Shown: positions 36,001 through 45,965 of the stretch, in pieces
Numbering within the stretch: position 1 is the first letter of the stretch
Layout: the number at the start of each line of letters is the position of its first letter
Assembly (NCBI RefSeq): GCF_001957135.1
Contig: NZ_MPHK01000001.1
Coordinates: forward strand, 62,001 to 126,000
Length of the DNA: 64,000 nt
Direction: 5' to 3'
Origin: Shewanella sp. UCD-KL21
GTDB taxonomy: Bacteria > Pseudomonadota > Gammaproteobacteria > Enterobacterales > Shewanellaceae
Position numbers and translations under genes: made by a program
The notes under the pieces: generated by a model
Databases searched by the model: none
The model's input: the letters and a program-made list of their open reading frames with translations, nothing else
Told to the model about the DNA's origin: nothing

Positions 36001-36282
36001 TACCACTTCTTTGATATTTGGACGGCCTTGGAAAGAGTAACCTTTAGGGAAGTATTCGCGAGCAATTTCTTTCAGCGGTAAGAAACCATGGCGATCAGCA
36101 CCATAGTCAACAAAAGCAGCTTCTAAAGACGGTTCTACGCGGGTAATAGTACCTTTATAGATATTTGATTTTTTTTGTTCATGGCCTGGGCTTTCGATGT
36201 CCAGATCATACAATTGTTGCCCATCAACTAGGGCAACACGCAACTCTTCCGACTGAGTTGCATTAATTAACATACGTTTCAT
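33040..36282 (-). CDS. rne: Ribonuclease E
   Basis: 1080 residues. The catalytic half has the S1 domain (about 38-120), RNase H-like and 5-prime sensor region, DNase I-like domain with DINSARAT and VVIDFIDM, and the zinc-link CPRCHGQG near residue 405. From about 510 the scaffold is disordered: a basic RNA-binding stretch of Asn/Arg/Asp repeats (about 590-640), a Glu/Lys/Ala-rich linker, and 12 nine-residue repeats of the form AVEVKTETP. It ends in a segment with SAPMTKP and [11 protein letters not shown] that may be the PNPase contact, as in other gammaproteobacteria. It initiates mRNA decay and matures 5S rRNA. Begins [10 protein letters not shown] as in E. coli. Confidence 0.96.
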   Translation of the reverse strand: MKRMLINATQSEELRVALVDGQQLYDLDIESPGHEQKKSNIYKGTITRVEPSLEAAFVDYGADRHGFLPLKEIAREYFPKGYSFQGRPNIKEVVSEGQEVIVQIDKEERGNKGAALTTFISLAGSYLVLMPNNPRAGGISRRIEGDERTELKAAMSELSVPNGMGLIVRTAGVGKDAAELKWDLKVLQHHWDAIQEAAQSKPAPFLIHQESNVIVRAIRDYLRRDVGEILIDHPRIFEEAKQHIGLVRPDFVERVKRYESEVPLFTHFQIESQIESAFQREVRLPSGGSIVIDPTEALTSIDINSARATKGGDIEETALNTNLEAADEIARQLRLRDLGGLVVIDFIDMTPVRHQREVENRMRDAVHLDRARVQLGRISRFGLMEMSRQRLRPSLGESAGHLCPRCHGQGTIRSTESLALSILRLMEEEAIKENTTQIEAVVPVDVAAFLLNEKRKAIRITEERHKVEVYVIPDAHMTTPDYRVSRLRSDDEMVESSYKRVEKPAAKLYEPRKLERAEAQQPAIKGFGTPKAAPAATPAAKTAAAVAKPAAPTEPGFFSKIVAAISGLFASPEPVKTETKSADKNRKEAQNNRRNRRNDSRNDSRRNDSRNDNRRNTRNDADNKGRDNKARNKKSDRDVANKEQLDKRPTKAEPKAKTEKPRQDAEKSPKQEAARERRQRRNMRRKVRIENEQNEAKLAETTTSQVEVAVEAKAKPETKQESKPARTRRPRKDAEVITKNDSAKSEAKAAVPVTKDVSTETDTKVEAETQVEVQAPVQAPVTEAAVANTTSTEEVTATQDAAETVNEDADDKREGQRRSRRSPRHLRAAGQRRRRDEDDTSSSPAVFTSVDELEKQLDAEQANEAKAAPAVEVKAETPAVEVKTETPAVEVKTETPAVEVKAEAPAVEVKTETPAVVVKTETPTVEVKTETPAVVVKTETPTVEVKAETPAVEVKTETPAVEVKTETPAVEVKAEAPKVEVKTVASAPMTKPVAIQRKAAPTVAAAEVAPTEVKAEPAVKKAPVASRFGSMVMSDTTKPVTEARTQQAVPKGREYQASQTDANTVKSKVANSASAGMSKA
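33325..33675 (-). repeat. 27-bp tandem repeat in the rne scaffold, 12 copies plus one degenerate
   Basis: Units of 27 bp from 33675 down to 33352 encode AV(E/V)VK(T/A)E(T/A)P; a degenerate unit (KVEVKTVAS) fills 33325-33351. Copies differ by only a few bases, which suggests recent expansion or gene conversion. Not a CRISPR: there are no spacers. Confidence 0.95.
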
Positions 36283-36883
36283 GATGACTTAATTCTTCTA
36301 ATAAGGTCATCAAACAAAGTAAATTCGCTGCATTACGGGCCTAAAATGGTTATGCACAAAGCCTCGCGGCTGGTTTTTAGGCAAGTTAGGTGCGCATTAC
36401 TGTAAGACGCATCGCTGCGTGTCGCATCCTATTTATGGCTTATTTTTTAATAATTACAAAAACAAGGAATTGGTTGTTTATTATCAACCAACCCCATAAA
36501 TTTAATATTTCTTCCGATAATGCCCAAGTCGAATTGGTTTGTTTGATAACAAGCTAAAATTTGTTCGAATTTGGGATGGTATTTTTCAGGAAAACTTTTA
36601 AAATAAAGATGACATCGACGGTTTAATTGTAAAAACGAATTATTTCGTTTTGTGATGTTTACAATTTGCAAATCAATGACTTGCTACCAGTCTTGTTCAT
36701 GAATTCTACTGAAAAAACACCGTAATAAATTGAGTTTGTGAACATTTTATCCACTGTTTATCCTCAATCACAGCGCAAATATAGCAATAATCAATTTAGA
36801 CAGCAATCAAAACTCTCATTCTTATTGTCCCATCAGGTAGAAACTTAGGTTACAATACGCGCCGTAATAACTTAAGGCGCATC
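36283..36883. promoter_or_regulatory. Long leader of rne and divergent rluC promoter
   Basis: 601 bp without a convincing gene. In enterobacteria the rne mRNA has a leader of about 360 nt with hairpins by which RNase E limits its own mRNA; the same is inferred here for the minus-strand transcript. GC-rich potential stems lie near 36350-36425. A 74-codon minus-strand frame (36447-36671) lies within it but is probably not a gene. The rluC -10 box TACAAT (36851-36856) followed by ACGCGCC is at the right end. Confidence 0.5.
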
Positions 36884-37840
36884 ATGAATACAGAAACTCC
36901 CACAAAAGTTCAATTGGTCACTATTGATGAAGACCATTTTGAACAACGCATTGATAATTTTCTTCTCACCAAATTGAAAGGTGTACCTAAAAGCATGATT
37001 TACCGAATCGTGCGTAAAGGTGAGGTGAGGGTTAATAAGAAAAGAGTGAAGCCTGAATACAAGCTTCAGCTGGAAGATGTTGTTCGTATTCCGCCAGTAA
37101 GAATTGCGGAAAAAGACAACCGCACAGCGCCGTCTGCAAAACTGTCCAAAGTAAGCCAGTTAGAAACCAGAATCATTCATGAAGATAATCATCTTATCGT
37201 GCTGAACAAACCTGCAGGTATTGCAGTTCATGGTGGTAGCGGTGTCGATTACGGCGTGATTGAAGGATTACGTTCTTTAAGGCCACAGCAGAAGTTTTTA
37301 GAGCTAGTACATCGTTTAGATAAAGACACCTCCGGTGTGTTGCTTATAGCTAAAAAGCGCAGCGCGCTAAAGCATTTGCATGAGCAACTTAGAAGCAAAA
37401 CGATGCAAAAGGATTACCTTGCGTTAGTTAGAGGTGATTGGCAGGCAAAAGACAAAGTGGTTAAAGTGCCTTTGCTCAAAATCACCTTAAAATCCGGTGA
37501 ACGTATTGTCCGTGCCAATCAAGAAGGTAAACCTTCTGAAACACGTTACAAAATTATGCAGCGCTACCAAGGCTGTACCTTGGTCAAAGCGAGTCCAGTG
37601 ACAGGTCGAACCCACCAAATTCGCGTGCATTGTCAATATGCCGGCCATGCTATTGCGTGTGACGACAAATACAGTGAACAAAAATTTGACGATTCTATGC
37701 GCGCTAAAGGTTTAAATCGTTTGTTCTTGCATGCTGCAGAACTTAAATTTAAACACCCTGACAATGATGAAGTTACCACAGTCAAAGCGCCACTTGATGA
37801 TGTTTTGTTAGCCACATTAGATAAATTGACGCGTGCATGA
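36884..37840 (+). CDS. rluC: 23S rRNA pseudouridine synthase RluC
   Basis: 318 residues. An N-terminal S4 RNA-binding domain (about 20-80, with FLLTKLKGVPKSMIYRIVRKGEVRVNKKRVKPEYKL) precedes the RluA-type catalytic domain. Motif II HRLDKDTSGVLLIAKK holds catalytic Asp 146, and GRTHQIRVHCQYAGHAI is the downstream signature. It isomerises U955, U2504 and U2580 (E. coli numbering) of 23S rRNA. Divergent from rne, as in many gammaproteobacteria, and overlaps the next gene by ATGA. Confidence 0.95.
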   Translation: MNTETPTKVQLVTIDEDHFEQRIDNFLLTKLKGVPKSMIYRIVRKGEVRVNKKRVKPEYKLQLEDVVRIPPVRIAEKDNRTAPSAKLSKVSQLETRIIHEDNHLIVLNKPAGIAVHGGSGVDYGVIEGLRSLRPQQKFLELVHRLDKDTSGVLLIAKKRSALKHLHEQLRSKTMQKDYLALVRGDWQAKDKVVKVPLLKITLKSGERIVRANQEGKPSETRYKIMQRYQGCTLVKASPVTGRTHQIRVHCQYAGHAIACDDKYSEQKFDDSMRAKGLNRLFLHAAELKFKHPDNDEVTTVKAPLDDVLLATLDKLTRA

Positions 37841-38493
37841 AGCTAAATAATATAAAGCAGTACCAATTAGTGATTTTTGATTGGGATGGCACCTTAATGG
37901 ATTCAGTCGGCAAAATTGTCGATTGTATGCAAAGCGTGGCGCAATCATTAGCACTTGATATTCCAACGGAGCAAGCGGTAAGAGATATCATTGGTTTATC
38001 GTTACTACCTGCATTGGAAAAATTGTTTCCACATAATAATGACAGGTATGATGATTTAATCGCAGGTTATAAGCACTATTACCTTAATGTTAACTCAACG
38101 CCATCACCTTTATTTGATGGTATTGAGCAGTTGCTGGCACAAATCAAAGCCGCTGGTTACACTTTGGCAATTGCCACCGGTAAAAGGCGGGCAGGCTTAG
38201 ACCGAATGTTGGCTGAAACAGGTTTAGGACAGTATTTTGTTGCGACACGCTCAGCTGATGAAGCGCACTCGAAACCGCATCCATCGATGATTTTATCTTT
38301 ACTCGATGAGTTAAATATTACGGCTGACCAAGCGGTGATGATCGGTGACTCAAAGCTTGATATTGCGATGGCGAATAATGCCAAGGTAAAAAGTATTGCG
38401 GTCACCTATGGCGCACATAGCCTAGCAGATCTGTTAACTGAAGGGCCAACAGCCACAGTCAACCAGCCAAAAGATATTTTATTACATATATAA
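37837..38493 (+). CDS. HAD-family (subfamily IA) phosphatase
   Basis: 218 residues. HAD motif I is DWDGTLMDS near residue 15 (nucleophile the first Asp, acid/base the second). Motif II is ATGKRRAGLD, motif III Lys is in HSKPHPSMI, and motif IV is IGDSKLDIAMA. A helical cap of about 65 residues sits between motifs I and II. It resembles phosphoglycolate phosphatase or YjjG/Gph-like enzymes; the substrate is unknown. Its start overlaps the rluC stop by four bases, so the two are co-translated, an order conserved in Shewanella and Vibrio. Confidence 0.88.
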   Translation: MKLNNIKQYQLVIFDWDGTLMDSVGKIVDCMQSVAQSLALDIPTEQAVRDIIGLSLLPALEKLFPHNNDRYDDLIAGYKHYYLNVNSTPSPLFDGIEQLLAQIKAAGYTLAIATGKRRAGLDRMLAETGLGQYFVATRSADEAHSKPHPSMILSLLDELNITADQAVMIGDSKLDIAMANNAKVKSIAVTYGAHSLADLLTEGPTATVNQPKDILLHI

Positions 38494-38548
38494 GCAGAGC
38501 CAAAATAAGCTTTGCTTACTTTTGTCATTTACAAAGCTGATGTTTTTC

Positions 38549-38580
38549 AAAAAGCCGATGTTAACCGTATCGGCTTTTTT
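38549..38580 (+). terminator. Terminator of rluC-HAD operon
   Basis: Stem AAAAAGCCGAT/ATCGGCTTTTT with a nine-base loop and terminal T run. Confidence 0.88.
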
Positions 38581-38702
38581 GTGAGTGAATTTCAATTTCA
38601 ACTGATTGTTTTCAAGCAACAGCTGAAGTCGCACTGTCTATATTAAAGATTAACTTAAAACAGTTAAACACAAGTACCAAAGTGAGTTTTAGCTTCTAAC
38701 GG

Positions 38703-39311
38703 CTATAACACCTTTATATCATGGCGTTTTAATAGCTCAATTAAGCGGATTAATGGCAGCCCTATGAGCGTATTAGGGTCATCTCCCTCAAGGCGCTCAA
38801 ATAAAGCAATACCTAGCCCTTCAGATTTAAAACTGCCGGCGCAATATAAAGGCTGCTCTAAATCAACATAGCGCTCAATTTCTGCAGTCGTTAATTCTTT
38901 AAAGTGCACAGTGAAGGGTTCTACAATGCTATAAGCTTGCTGGGTGACATTATGAATAACACTTAAGCCAGTATAAAAGGTAATAGATTGACCCGAGGCT
39001 TGCTGAAGTTGTTTAACTGCGTTTGTTTTGCTGAGTGGCTTACCAATAATTTGCCCATTAATGACGGCCACTTGATCAGAGCCGATGACCACTGCAGGAA
39101 TAAGCGCTTGCTGACAACTCGTTTGATTAAATAACTCAACCCCAGCTTGTGCTTTTAATTGCGCTAAACGCAAAACCAATTGCTGCGCAGATTCATCTTT
39201 AAGCGGTGTTTCATTGGTTTTTGGGCTGATACATTTAAACGGCAGTTGTAATTTTTCTAATAACGCTTTGCGATAAATAGAGGTGGAAGCTAGGATGATT
39301 TTAGTGTTCAT
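38703..39311 (-). CDS. yceF: Maf-like nucleotide pyrophosphatase YceF
   Basis: 202 residues of the Maf/HAM1-type fold. It starts [17 protein letters not shown] with the conserved Ser/Thr-Arg nucleotide contacts, then [11 protein letters not shown] with the catalytic Asp, [27 protein letters not shown], and the C-terminal GSFKSEGLG and [12 protein letters not shown]. The YceF branch hydrolyses 7-methyl-GTP and related modified nucleotides, keeping them out of RNA. Located between rluC and yceD and divergent from yceD, as in E. coli. Confidence 0.93.
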   Translation of the reverse strand: MNTKIILASTSIYRKALLEKLQLPFKCISPKTNETPLKDESAQQLVLRLAQLKAQAGVELFNQTSCQQALIPAVVIGSDQVAVINGQIIGKPLSKTNAVKQLQQASGQSITFYTGLSVIHNVTQQAYSIVEPFTVHFKELTTAEIERYVDLEQPLYCAGSFKSEGLGIALFERLEGDDPNTLIGLPLIRLIELLKRHDIKVL

Positions 39312-39512
39312 GGCTCACTATTCGGGGAATTAGACAATTACTTCTATAATACGATAAAAAAGCGACTGAATGGAGTAATTTTAGTCGGATCGCGCTTGTG
39401 ATCGCGGGCTGTGACAGGTAAAATTTCGCTTCGATCCATTTTAATGTTGGTGTTTAAGTAATGAGTCTATTTTGTTTGGTTAAGTCATTAACCACAATTT
39501 GGATAAATTTTC

Positions 39513-39540
39513 TTTGACTCTAGCGTTTTCAAACTATAAT
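39513..39540 (+). promoter_or_regulatory. Sigma-70-type promoter for the yceD-rpmF-fab cluster
   Basis: TTTGAC (39513-39518), 16-bp spacer and a consensus TATAAT (39535-39540), then ATGCGCGCC as GC-rich discriminator. The expected transcript start is about 39547, only some five bases before the yceD ATG. Confidence 0.65.
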
Positions 39541-39551
39541 ATGCGCGCCTT

Positions 39552-40076
39552 ATGCAAACAGTAAAGATACCAGTATCAATTGATCCTATTCGAACTGCAG
39601 CCAGTGGTCTTCGTTATGAAGGCATAGTGCCTGGGGTTCAAAATAAGCGATTAAATGAATTATGTGCTGGCGATTGTTCCGATGTGACAGTGTCGTTAGA
39701 ATGTGGCGTCGATATTCAGGGGATAGTCTACCTTCGCGGGAAGGCTGTGACGGAGCTCACTCTGCTATGTCAACGTTGTATGACACCATATACCACAAAG
39801 GTTACGGTCGACTTCAGCTTTGGTCTTTGTAAGACCCAAGATGAAATCGATGAGCTCCCGGATGCGTATGAGCCGATTGAGTGCAATGAAATTGGTGAAG
39901 TTCGTCTACATCAATTGGTTGAAGATGAATTGATAATCGCTATGCCAATTATTCCTATGCATCAGAATGATGATTGCAATTTAGGAACGAGCGACGTAGT
40001 TGTAGGCGAGATTGACCCCTCTCATGAGGAGCGTCCAAATCCGTTTGCAGTGTTAGAAAAACTGAAGAGCAAGTAA
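39552..40076 (+). CDS. yceD: YceD / DUF177 protein, 23S rRNA accumulation factor
   Basis: 174 residues, close to E. coli YceD in length and start (MQTVKIPVSIDPIRTA). Conserved core: LLCQRCMTP with CxxC, AYEPIECNEIGEV, LVEDELIIAMPIIP, then PNPFAVLEKLK at the end. It is needed for normal 23S rRNA levels and is co-transcribed with rpmF across proteobacteria. No ribosome site is seen before the ATG, which together with the nearby promoter hints at a nearly leaderless mRNA. Confidence 0.94.
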   Translation: MQTVKIPVSIDPIRTAASGLRYEGIVPGVQNKRLNELCAGDCSDVTVSLECGVDIQGIVYLRGKAVTELTLLCQRCMTPYTTKVTVDFSFGLCKTQDEIDELPDAYEPIECNEIGEVRLHQLVEDELIIAMPIIPMHQNDDCNLGTSDVVVGEIDPSHEERPNPFAVLEKLKSK

Positions 40077-40093
40077 TCTAGGAGACAGGTCAA

Positions 40094-40264
40094 ATGGCTG
40101 TACAACAGAATAAAAAATCACGTTCAAAGCGCGGCATGCGCCGTTCACACGATGCATTGAGCACAGCTCAATTATCTGTAGACGCTACTAGCGGTGAATT
40201 ACATCTACGTCACAATGTGACTGCTGATGGTTTTTACCGCGGTAAAAAGGTTATCAACAAGTAA
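40094..40264 (+). CDS. rpmF: 50S ribosomal protein L32
   Basis: 56 residues: [20 protein letters not shown] at the start, then [19 protein letters not shown]. The basic N terminus and length are those of L32. Like the Enterobacteriaceae form, it has no zinc-binding Cys pairs, so expression should not depend on zinc. AGGAGA 9-14 bases upstream is a strong ribosome site. It lies 17 nt after yceD and 14 nt before plsX, the classical order linking ribosome and lipid synthesis. Confidence 0.97.
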   Translation: MAVQQNKKSRSKRGMRRSHDALSTAQLSVDATSGELHLRHNVTADGFYRGKKVINK

Positions 40265-40278
40265 TTGTTGCTAATCTT

Positions 40279-41307
40279 ATGACGAATCTGACGCTCGCGT
40301 TAGATGTGATGGGGGGCGATCATGGCCCCCTCGTCACAGTGCCTGCAGCCTTGCAGGCACTGAAATTTAACCCTCAATTATCAATTTATCTAGTCGGTAA
40401 TCAAGCCGAAATAGACCCATATCTAATTGATATTGAAACGGCTATTCAAGCAAGAATTCAAATTATCCATACCACTGAAGTCATCACTATGTGTGATCGA
40501 CCAATTCATGCTATCCGTTCTAAAAAACAAAGTTCAATGCGCTTAGCATTAGAATTAGTTAAAGATGGTAAGGCTCAGGCCTGTGTGAGTGCGGGTAATA
40601 CTGGCGCGTTAATGGCGCTATCAAAGATCTTATTAAAAACCTTGCCCGGTGTAGATAGACCTGCATTAGTCAGTTGTTTACCTGCTATGACAGGTAAACC
40701 AGTCTATTTACTCGATCTGGGTGCTAACGTTTCTTGCGATTCTGAAACCTTGTTTCAGTTTGCTGTCATGGGCTCGGTGTTATGTGAAGTTGTGCATAAA
40801 CGCTCTAGACCAAAAATTGCGTTACTTAACGTCGGTATTGAAGACGTTAAAGGTAACGATCAAGTCCAACAAGCAGCTCAGCACCTGATACACACTTCTC
40901 AAGTCAATTACGATGGCTTTATTGAAGGTGATGAGATATTTACCGGCAAAGTCGATGTTATCGTCTGTGACGGCTTTGTTGGCAACATTACATTAAAAAC
41001 ATCTGAAGGTATTGCTAAGTTATTAGTTCATCAATTAAAACATGGATTAACTCAAGGCTTTTTCGTTCGTTTGTTATCAAAATTCCTCGCTCCACGTATC
41101 CAAGCTGTACTGAGTAAGATGAACCCCGACCACTACAATGGTGCAAGTCTGATAGGATTGCGCGGAATAGTAGTAAAAAGTCACGGAAATGCTGATGAAG
41201 CCGCTTATTTACAAGCAATCAATTTAGCTGCAACGGAAGCAAAACGTCGTTTACCGGAAATGATTAAAGATCGTCTGGAGACGATTCTTTTAGACATCAA
41301 TAGCTGA
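40279..41307 (+). CDS. plsX: Acyl-ACP:phosphate acyltransferase PlsX
   Basis: 342 residues, full length. Start [22 protein letters not shown] is the family signature; [12 protein letters not shown] (about 100-112), [10 protein letters not shown] and [14 protein letters not shown] follow in the usual order. It makes acyl-phosphate from acyl-ACP for PlsY in phosphatidic acid synthesis, acting at the inner face of the membrane. No clear ribosome site precedes the ATG, so translation may be coupled to rpmF, 14 nt upstream. Confidence 0.96.
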   Translation: MTNLTLALDVMGGDHGPLVTVPAALQALKFNPQLSIYLVGNQAEIDPYLIDIETAIQARIQIIHTTEVITMCDRPIHAIRSKKQSSMRLALELVKDGKAQACVSAGNTGALMALSKILLKTLPGVDRPALVSCLPAMTGKPVYLLDLGANVSCDSETLFQFAVMGSVLCEVVHKRSRPKIALLNVGIEDVKGNDQVQQAAQHLIHTSQVNYDGFIEGDEIFTGKVDVIVCDGFVGNITLKTSEGIAKLLVHQLKHGLTQGFFVRLLSKFLAPRIQAVLSKMNPDHYNGASLIGLRGIVVKSHGNADEAAYLQAINLAATEAKRRLPEMIKDRLETILLDINS

Positions 41308-41316
41308 TCTCATAAT

Positions 41317-42276
41317 ATGTATACAAAAATTCTCGGAACTGGTAGTTATCTGCCGGTGCAAGTTCGTAGTAACCACGATCTAGAAAAAATGGTCGACACC
41401 TCTGACCAATGGATCGTGGAACGTACGGGTATTTCAGAGCGACGTATCGCTGCTGAAGATGAATCTGTGACGACCATGGGTTACCAAGCTGCGCTGAAAG
41501 CCTTAGAAATGGCAGGTGTTGAAGCCAGCGAATTAGATATGATTGTCTGTGGTACAACCAGTGCCAATAATGCATTTCCAGCTGCGGCTTGTGAAATACA
41601 AAAATTATTAGGCATTCACACTATTCCTGCATTTGATATTGCTGCGGCATGTTCAGGCTTTGTTTACGCATTGTCGGTGGCAGATCAATTTATTAAAACC
41701 GGCGCCGCTAAGAAAATCTTGGTGGTGGGCGCTGACGTGTTGTCACGCCTGTGCGATCCTGAAGATCGCAGTACCATCATATTATTTGGTGATGGTGCTG
41801 GCGCTGCGGTTATTGGTGCCAGCGAGCAAGCAGGGATTATTTCAACCCATATATATGCCGATGGCCGCCAAGGTGATTTGCTTAAATGTACATTCCCACC
41901 TCGGGCCAGCGAAACATCAGAAGCTGTTAGCTTTATGACCATGAAGGGCAATGATGTCTTCAAGTTTGCGGTGACGCAATTATCCCATGTGGTGACAGAA
42001 ACCCTGCGGATAAATAATATCGACAAGTCTGAAATTGATTGGTTAGTACCACATCAAGCCAACTTTAGAATTATTAAAGCGACCGCAAAAAAGTTAGATA
42101 TGAGCTTAGACAAAGTAGTATTAACGCTGGCAAAACACGGTAATACTTCAGCCGCTTCAGTGCCTATTGCGTTAGATGAAGCAGTAAGAGATGGTCGTAT
42201 TAAACGCGGACAGCTTATTTTACTTGAAGCATTTGGCGGTGGATTTGCTTGGGGCAGTGCACTGGTTAGATTCTAG
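41317..42276 (+). CDS. fabH: Beta-ketoacyl-ACP synthase III
   Basis: 319 residues. The catalytic triad is visible: Cys 112 (AAACSGF), His 246 (VPHQAN) and Asn 276 (GNTSAAS), in the order and spacing of Fab[14 protein letters not shown] and the terminal [18 protein letters not shown] complete the thiolase-fold signature. It starts fatty acid synthesis by condensing acetyl-CoA with malonyl-ACP. Nine nt after plsX; 106 nt before fabD, where a short inverted repeat TAGCAGTA/TACTGCTA (42291-42332) lies. Confidence 0.96.
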   Translation: MYTKILGTGSYLPVQVRSNHDLEKMVDTSDQWIVERTGISERRIAAEDESVTTMGYQAALKALEMAGVEASELDMIVCGTTSANNAFPAAACEIQKLLGIHTIPAFDIAAACSGFVYALSVADQFIKTGAAKKILVVGADVLSRLCDPEDRSTIILFGDGAGAAVIGASEQAGIISTHIYADGRQGDLLKCTFPPRASETSEAVSFMTMKGNDVFKFAVTQLSHVVTETLRINNIDKSEIDWLVPHQANFRIIKATAKKLDMSLDKVVLTLAKHGNTSAASVPIALDEAVRDGRIKRGQLILLEAFGGGFAWGSALVRF

Positions 42277-42382
42277 ATATCATTGATAAATAGCAGTAGG
42301 ATATAACGCGATTAATTTATATTTTACTGCTAGTAAAAAATAAAAAGTTGTTTTTCAAAAACGAATAAAGGTAATAATTATA

Positions 42383-43309
42383 ATGGAAAATATAGCGTTT
42401 GTTTTTCCAGGTCAAGGCTCGCAATCAGTTGGCATGCTTGCTGATTTAGCAGCTGATTATCCTGTAGTAACCGAGACATTTGCTCAGGCGAGTGCCGTAT
42501 TAGGTTACGACTTATGGGCATTGGTACAAGATGGACCTGCTGAAACTTTAAATGAAACAGATAAAACTCAGCCTGCATTATTAACCGCAAGTGTGGCTAT
42601 CTGGCGCGTTATTGAAGCAAGTGGCACGATTAAACCTTCAGTTTTAGCGGGTCATAGCTTAGGTGAATACTCAGCATTAGTCTGTGCTGGCATTATTGCC
42701 TTTGAAGATGCGGTAAAATTAGTTGAACTGCGTGGTCAATTGATGCAACAAGCGGTACCTGCAGGTACTGGTGCTATGTATGCCATTATAGGCCTTGATA
42801 ATGATGCTATTGCTACAGCGTGTGAAGAGTCAGCTAATGGCGCTGTGGTTAGCCCAGTAAACTTCAATAGTCCCGGCCAAGTGGTTATTGCGGGTGAAAA
42901 AGAAGCCACAGAAAGAGCCGCTAACGCATGTAAAGCCGCTGGAGCTAAAATGGCTGTTGCTTTACCTGTAAGTGTACCGTCACATTGCGCATTAATGAAA
43001 CCTGCAGCGGATAAACTGGCACTTGCATTAGAGAGTATCGAATTTAACTCGCCGGTTATTTCTGTGATAAATAACGTTGATGTGGCAAGCCCTGATGATG
43101 CTGCAGCAATTAAAGATGCGCTAGTGCGCCAGCTATATTGCCCAGTACGTTGGAGCGAAACCATTGAATTAATGGCAAGTCAGGGGATTACTGATTTGGC
43201 TGAAATTGGTCCTGGAAAAGTATTAACTGGGTTATCAAAAAGAATTAATAAGTCACTAAAAGGGCAAGCAATTAATAATGCTGCCACTTTATCAGCTTTA
43301 ATCCAATAA
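42383..43309 (+). CDS. fabD: Malonyl-CoA:ACP transacylase
   Basis: 308 residues. FVFPGQGSQSVGM at the N terminus, nucleophile Ser 92 in GHSLGEYSALV, Arg in VELRGQLMQQA, and His 201 in VPSHCALM, all at the positions of E. coli FabD. It loads malonyl groups onto ACP. AAAGG lies about 11 bases before the ATG. Followed by fabG after nine nt. Confidence 0.97.
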   Translation: MENIAFVFPGQGSQSVGMLADLAADYPVVTETFAQASAVLGYDLWALVQDGPAETLNETDKTQPALLTASVAIWRVIEASGTIKPSVLAGHSLGEYSALVCAGIIAFEDAVKLVELRGQLMQQAVPAGTGAMYAIIGLDNDAIATACEESANGAVVSPVNFNSPGQVVIAGEKEATERAANACKAAGAKMAVALPVSVPSHCALMKPAADKLALALESIEFNSPVISVINNVDVASPDDAAAIKDALVRQLYCPVRWSETIELMASQGITDLAEIGPGKVLTGLSKRINKSLKGQAINNAATLSALIQ

Positions 43310-43318
43310 GGAATATTC

Positions 43319-44065
43319 ATGAGCATTAGCTTTGATTTAACAGGTAAAGTCGCGTTAGTTACAGGCGCAAGTCGTGGTATTGGCCGTGCAATCAGTGAAA
43401 CTCTGGTTGAAGCAGGCGCTACCGTGATCGGCACTGCAACCAGCGAAAAAGGTGCCGCAGCAATTCAAGATTACCTTGGTGATAACGGCTTTGGTTTAGT
43501 ATTAAATGTGACTGATAGTGAATCAGTTGCACAATTATTCAGCCAGATCAAAGAAAAGGCTGGTGATGTAGATATCCTAGTTAACAATGCTGGTATCACA
43601 CGTGATAATTTATTAATGCGCATGAAAGATGATGAGTGGCATGATATTCTTGACACCAATTTGACATCACTGTTTAGATTATCTAAGCCGGTAATGCGGT
43701 CTATGATGAAAAAGCGCAGCGGCCGTATTATTAATATTGGCTCTGTGGTTGGAACCATGGGTAATGCAGGTCAAGTAAACTACTCAGCAGCTAAAGCTGG
43801 CTTGATTGGATTTACAAAATCTCTTGCAAGAGAGGTTGCATCTCGTCAAATAACCGTTAATGCTGTCGCTCCTGGATTTATCCAAACAGACATGACAGAT
43901 GAGCTTAATGAAGAACAGCAAAAAGCCTTCATGGCGCAGGTTCCAATGGCTCGACTCGGTCAGGCGCAAGAGATTGCCAATGCGGTATTGTTCCTAGCTT
44001 CTGACTCTGCAGCTTACATCACTGGTGAAACTTTGCATGTAAACGGCGGAATGTACATGGTCTAA
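43319..44065 (+). CDS. fabG: 3-ketoacyl-ACP reductase
   Basis: 248 residues of the short-chain dehydrogenase family: NADP-binding TGASRGIGRAI, NNAGITRDNLLMRMKDDEW, and catalytic Ser 142, Tyr 155 and Lys 159 (YSAAK). NRD-like acidic residues that would prefer NAD are absent, in keeping with NADPH use. It reduces 3-ketoacyl-ACP in the elongation cycle. AAGGAA lies before the ATG. A 9-bp hairpin (44122-44144) without T run lies between it and acpP. Confidence 0.97.
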   Translation: MSISFDLTGKVALVTGASRGIGRAISETLVEAGATVIGTATSEKGAAAIQDYLGDNGFGLVLNVTDSESVAQLFSQIKEKAGDVDILVNNAGITRDNLLMRMKDDEWHDILDTNLTSLFRLSKPVMRSMMKKRSGRIINIGSVVGTMGNAGQVNYSAAKAGLIGFTKSLAREVASRQITVNAVAPGFIQTDMTDELNEEQQKAFMAQVPMARLGQAQEIANAVLFLASDSAAYITGETLHVNGGMYMV

Positions 44066-44121
44066 GGACCATAATTGATAACGACTTTTATTGAATCTCG
44101 TTTGATATCAAAGTATGATAA

Positions 44122-44144
44122 TTTTCGTGGTTAGACCACGAAAA
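44122..44144 (+). promoter_or_regulatory. Hairpin between fabG and acpP
   Basis: TTTTCGTGG and its exact complement with a TTAGA loop, no following T run. It may mark mRNA processing or stability that lets acpP be expressed more than fabG. Confidence 0.4.
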
Positions 44145-44225
44145 CTAAGCTTGCAATGTCAGCTGGATCGAATAAACTACTCTCAATCTTACGCAAGTGT
44201 GTAATTTGAATAGGAAAGAAAACTA

Positions 44226-44459
44226 ATGAGCAACATCGAAGAACGTGTAAAGAAAATCATCATTGAGCAACTTGGCGTTAAGGAAGAAGACGTTAAATCA
44301 GCTGCATCATTCGTAGACGATTTAGGTGCAGATTCTCTGGACACTGTTGAATTGGTTATGGCTCTAGAAGAAGAGTTTGACACTGAGATCCCTGATGAAG
44401 AAGCTGAAAAGATCACTACTGTTCAAGCAGCGATCGATTACGTTTCAAAAAATCAGTAA
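44226..44459 (+). CDS. acpP: Acyl carrier protein
   Basis: 77 residues, very acidic. The phosphopantetheine attachment Ser 37 is in [19 protein letters not shown], identical in form to other gammaproteobacterial ACPs; the end [21 protein letters not shown] and YVSKNQ agree. It carries all acyl intermediates made by the enzymes around it. AGGAAAG precedes the ATG. A terminator follows, so acpP ends the main transcript, with fabF starting another or read through. Confidence 0.98.
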   Translation: MSNIEERVKKIIIEQLGVKEEDVKSAASFVDDLGADSLDTVELVMALEEEFDTEIPDEEAEKITTVQAAIDYVSKNQ

Positions 44460-44472
44460 TCCATGATTCACT

Positions 44473-44504
44473 AAAACAGGTGGCATTTATGCCGCCTGTT
44501 TTTG
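44473..44504 (+). terminator. Terminator of acpP
   Basis: Stem AAAACAGGTGGCA with TGCCGCCTGTTTT (one G-U), TTTA loop, T run; 14 nt after the acpP stop. Confidence 0.85.
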
Positions 44505-44658
44505 TTTGTGGCGTCGAATAATTTTCGACTACACTATCTATAAAAATTAGTTAACCCTTCATTTCTTATCATCAGCTTGATCTTTTTCCTTTGATTGGTG
44601 ATGGGTTAGCTGAATGTCTCAATTGGCGAATGCCTAATAAAATACAAAGGTGAATGCT

Positions 44659-45894
44659 GTGTCTAAACGTCGTGTGGTAATTACAGGCTTAGGACTAGTT
44701 ACTCCAGTGGGTAACGATGTCGAATCTTCTTGGCAATCTTTATTAGCTGGTAAAAGTGGTATTGCACCCATTACCAAATTTGATGCAACTGATTTTGGAA
44801 CTCGCTTCAGTGGCTCGGTAAAAGACTTTGATGTTGAGCAATATATGTCTCGCAAAGATGCCCGTAAAATGGATTTATTTATCCAATACGGCATGGCTGC
44901 AGGTATACAGGCAATGACAGACTCAGGTCTTAATATGGAACAAGAGGATCCTGCACGAGTGGGTACCGCAATTGGTGCTGGCATGGGCGGAATGCCATTG
45001 ATTGAGCAAAATCATGCGGCATTGCTCAAAGGTGGCCCTCGAAAAGTGTCGCCATTTTTTGTTCCTAGCACCATTATTAATATGATTTCTGGTCATTTAT
45101 CTATTAAGTATGGCATGACAGGGCCAAACTTTGCAGTGACAACAGCTTGTACAACGGGGGTGCATAATATTGGTTTTGCGGCGCGTACGATTGCCTATGG
45201 TGATGCTGATGTTATGGTCGCCGGTGGTGCTGAAGACGTGACTTGCCCGCTAGCAGTTGCCGGTTTTGGCAGCGCCAAAGCCTTGTCAACACGCAATGAC
45301 GATCCAACCGCTGCAAGCCGCCCATGGGATAAAGACCGTGATGGTTTTGTTATCGGTGATGGCGCAGGTGTGTTGGTGATGGAAGAGTATGAGCATGCCA
45401 AGGCGCGTGGCGCTAAAATTTATGCAGAGCTTGTTGGCTTTGGTATGAGTGGCGATGCATTTCATATGACATCACCACCAAGTGATGGCGCGGGCGCTGC
45501 TGCAGCAATGGTTAATGCCATCAATGATGCTCAAATTGCCAATGAAGAGGTTGGTTATATCAATGCTCATGGTACTTCGACTCCAGCAGGTGATAAAGCA
45601 GAAGCGGCTGCGGTTAAGTCGGTGTTTGGCGACCATGCTTATGATTTACTTGTTAGTTCAACTAAATCAATGACAGGGCACTTATTAGGCGCGGCAGGCT
45701 CAGTTGAAGCGATTATTACCATTTTAGCGTTGCGTGACCAAATAGTACCGCCAACCTTGAATTTGGATAATCCAGATGAAGGTTGTGACTTAGATTTTGT
45801 ACCGCACGTTGCCAAACCCCATAGTTTTGATTATGCATTGTGTAACTCATTTGGCTTTGGTGGCACCAATGGCTCTCTTTTATTCAAAAAGTAA
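44659..45894 (+). CDS. fabF: Beta-ketoacyl-ACP synthase II
   Basis: 411 residues from GTG 44659, giving [17 protein letters not shown] as in E. coli and placing AAGGTGA as ribosome site; a GTG three codons earlier would overlap that site. Catalytic Cys 164 ([12 protein letters not shown]), and the two His in [11 protein letters not shown] and [14 protein letters not shown] are present. It elongates acyl-ACP and controls the temperature response of unsaturated fatty acids. It closes the fab cluster with a strong terminator. Confidence 0.97.
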   Translation: MSKRRVVITGLGLVTPVGNDVESSWQSLLAGKSGIAPITKFDATDFGTRFSGSVKDFDVEQYMSRKDARKMDLFIQYGMAAGIQAMTDSGLNMEQEDPARVGTAIGAGMGGMPLIEQNHAALLKGGPRKVSPFFVPSTIINMISGHLSIKYGMTGPNFAVTTACTTGVHNIGFAARTIAYGDADVMVAGGAEDVTCPLAVAGFGSAKALSTRNDDPTAASRPWDKDRDGFVIGDGAGVLVMEEYEHAKARGAKIYAELVGFGMSGDAFHMTSPPSDGAGAAAAMVNAINDAQIANEEVGYINAHGTSTPAGDKAEAAAVKSVFGDHAYDLLVSSTKSMTGHLLGAAGSVEAIITILALRDQIVPPTLNLDNPDEGCDLDFVPHVAKPHSFDYALCNSFGFGGTNGSLLFKK

Positions 45895-45912
45895 CGTGAT
45901 TAAAATGTAATA

Positions 45913-45947
45913 AAAAAGGCAGTCACTTTTAAAGTGACTGCCTTTTT
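45913..45947. terminator. Bidirectional terminator after fabF
   Basis: Stem AAAAAGGCAGTCACTT with its complement and a TTAA loop; also serves the convergent minus-strand gene. Confidence 0.92.
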
Positions 45948-45965
45948 ATTTAAATTAATTAAAGC

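Noticed and set aside
36447..36671. 74-codon minus-strand frame in the rne leader
   Set aside because: No ribosome site, no recognisable domain, and it lies in the region expected to be the untranslated rne leader.
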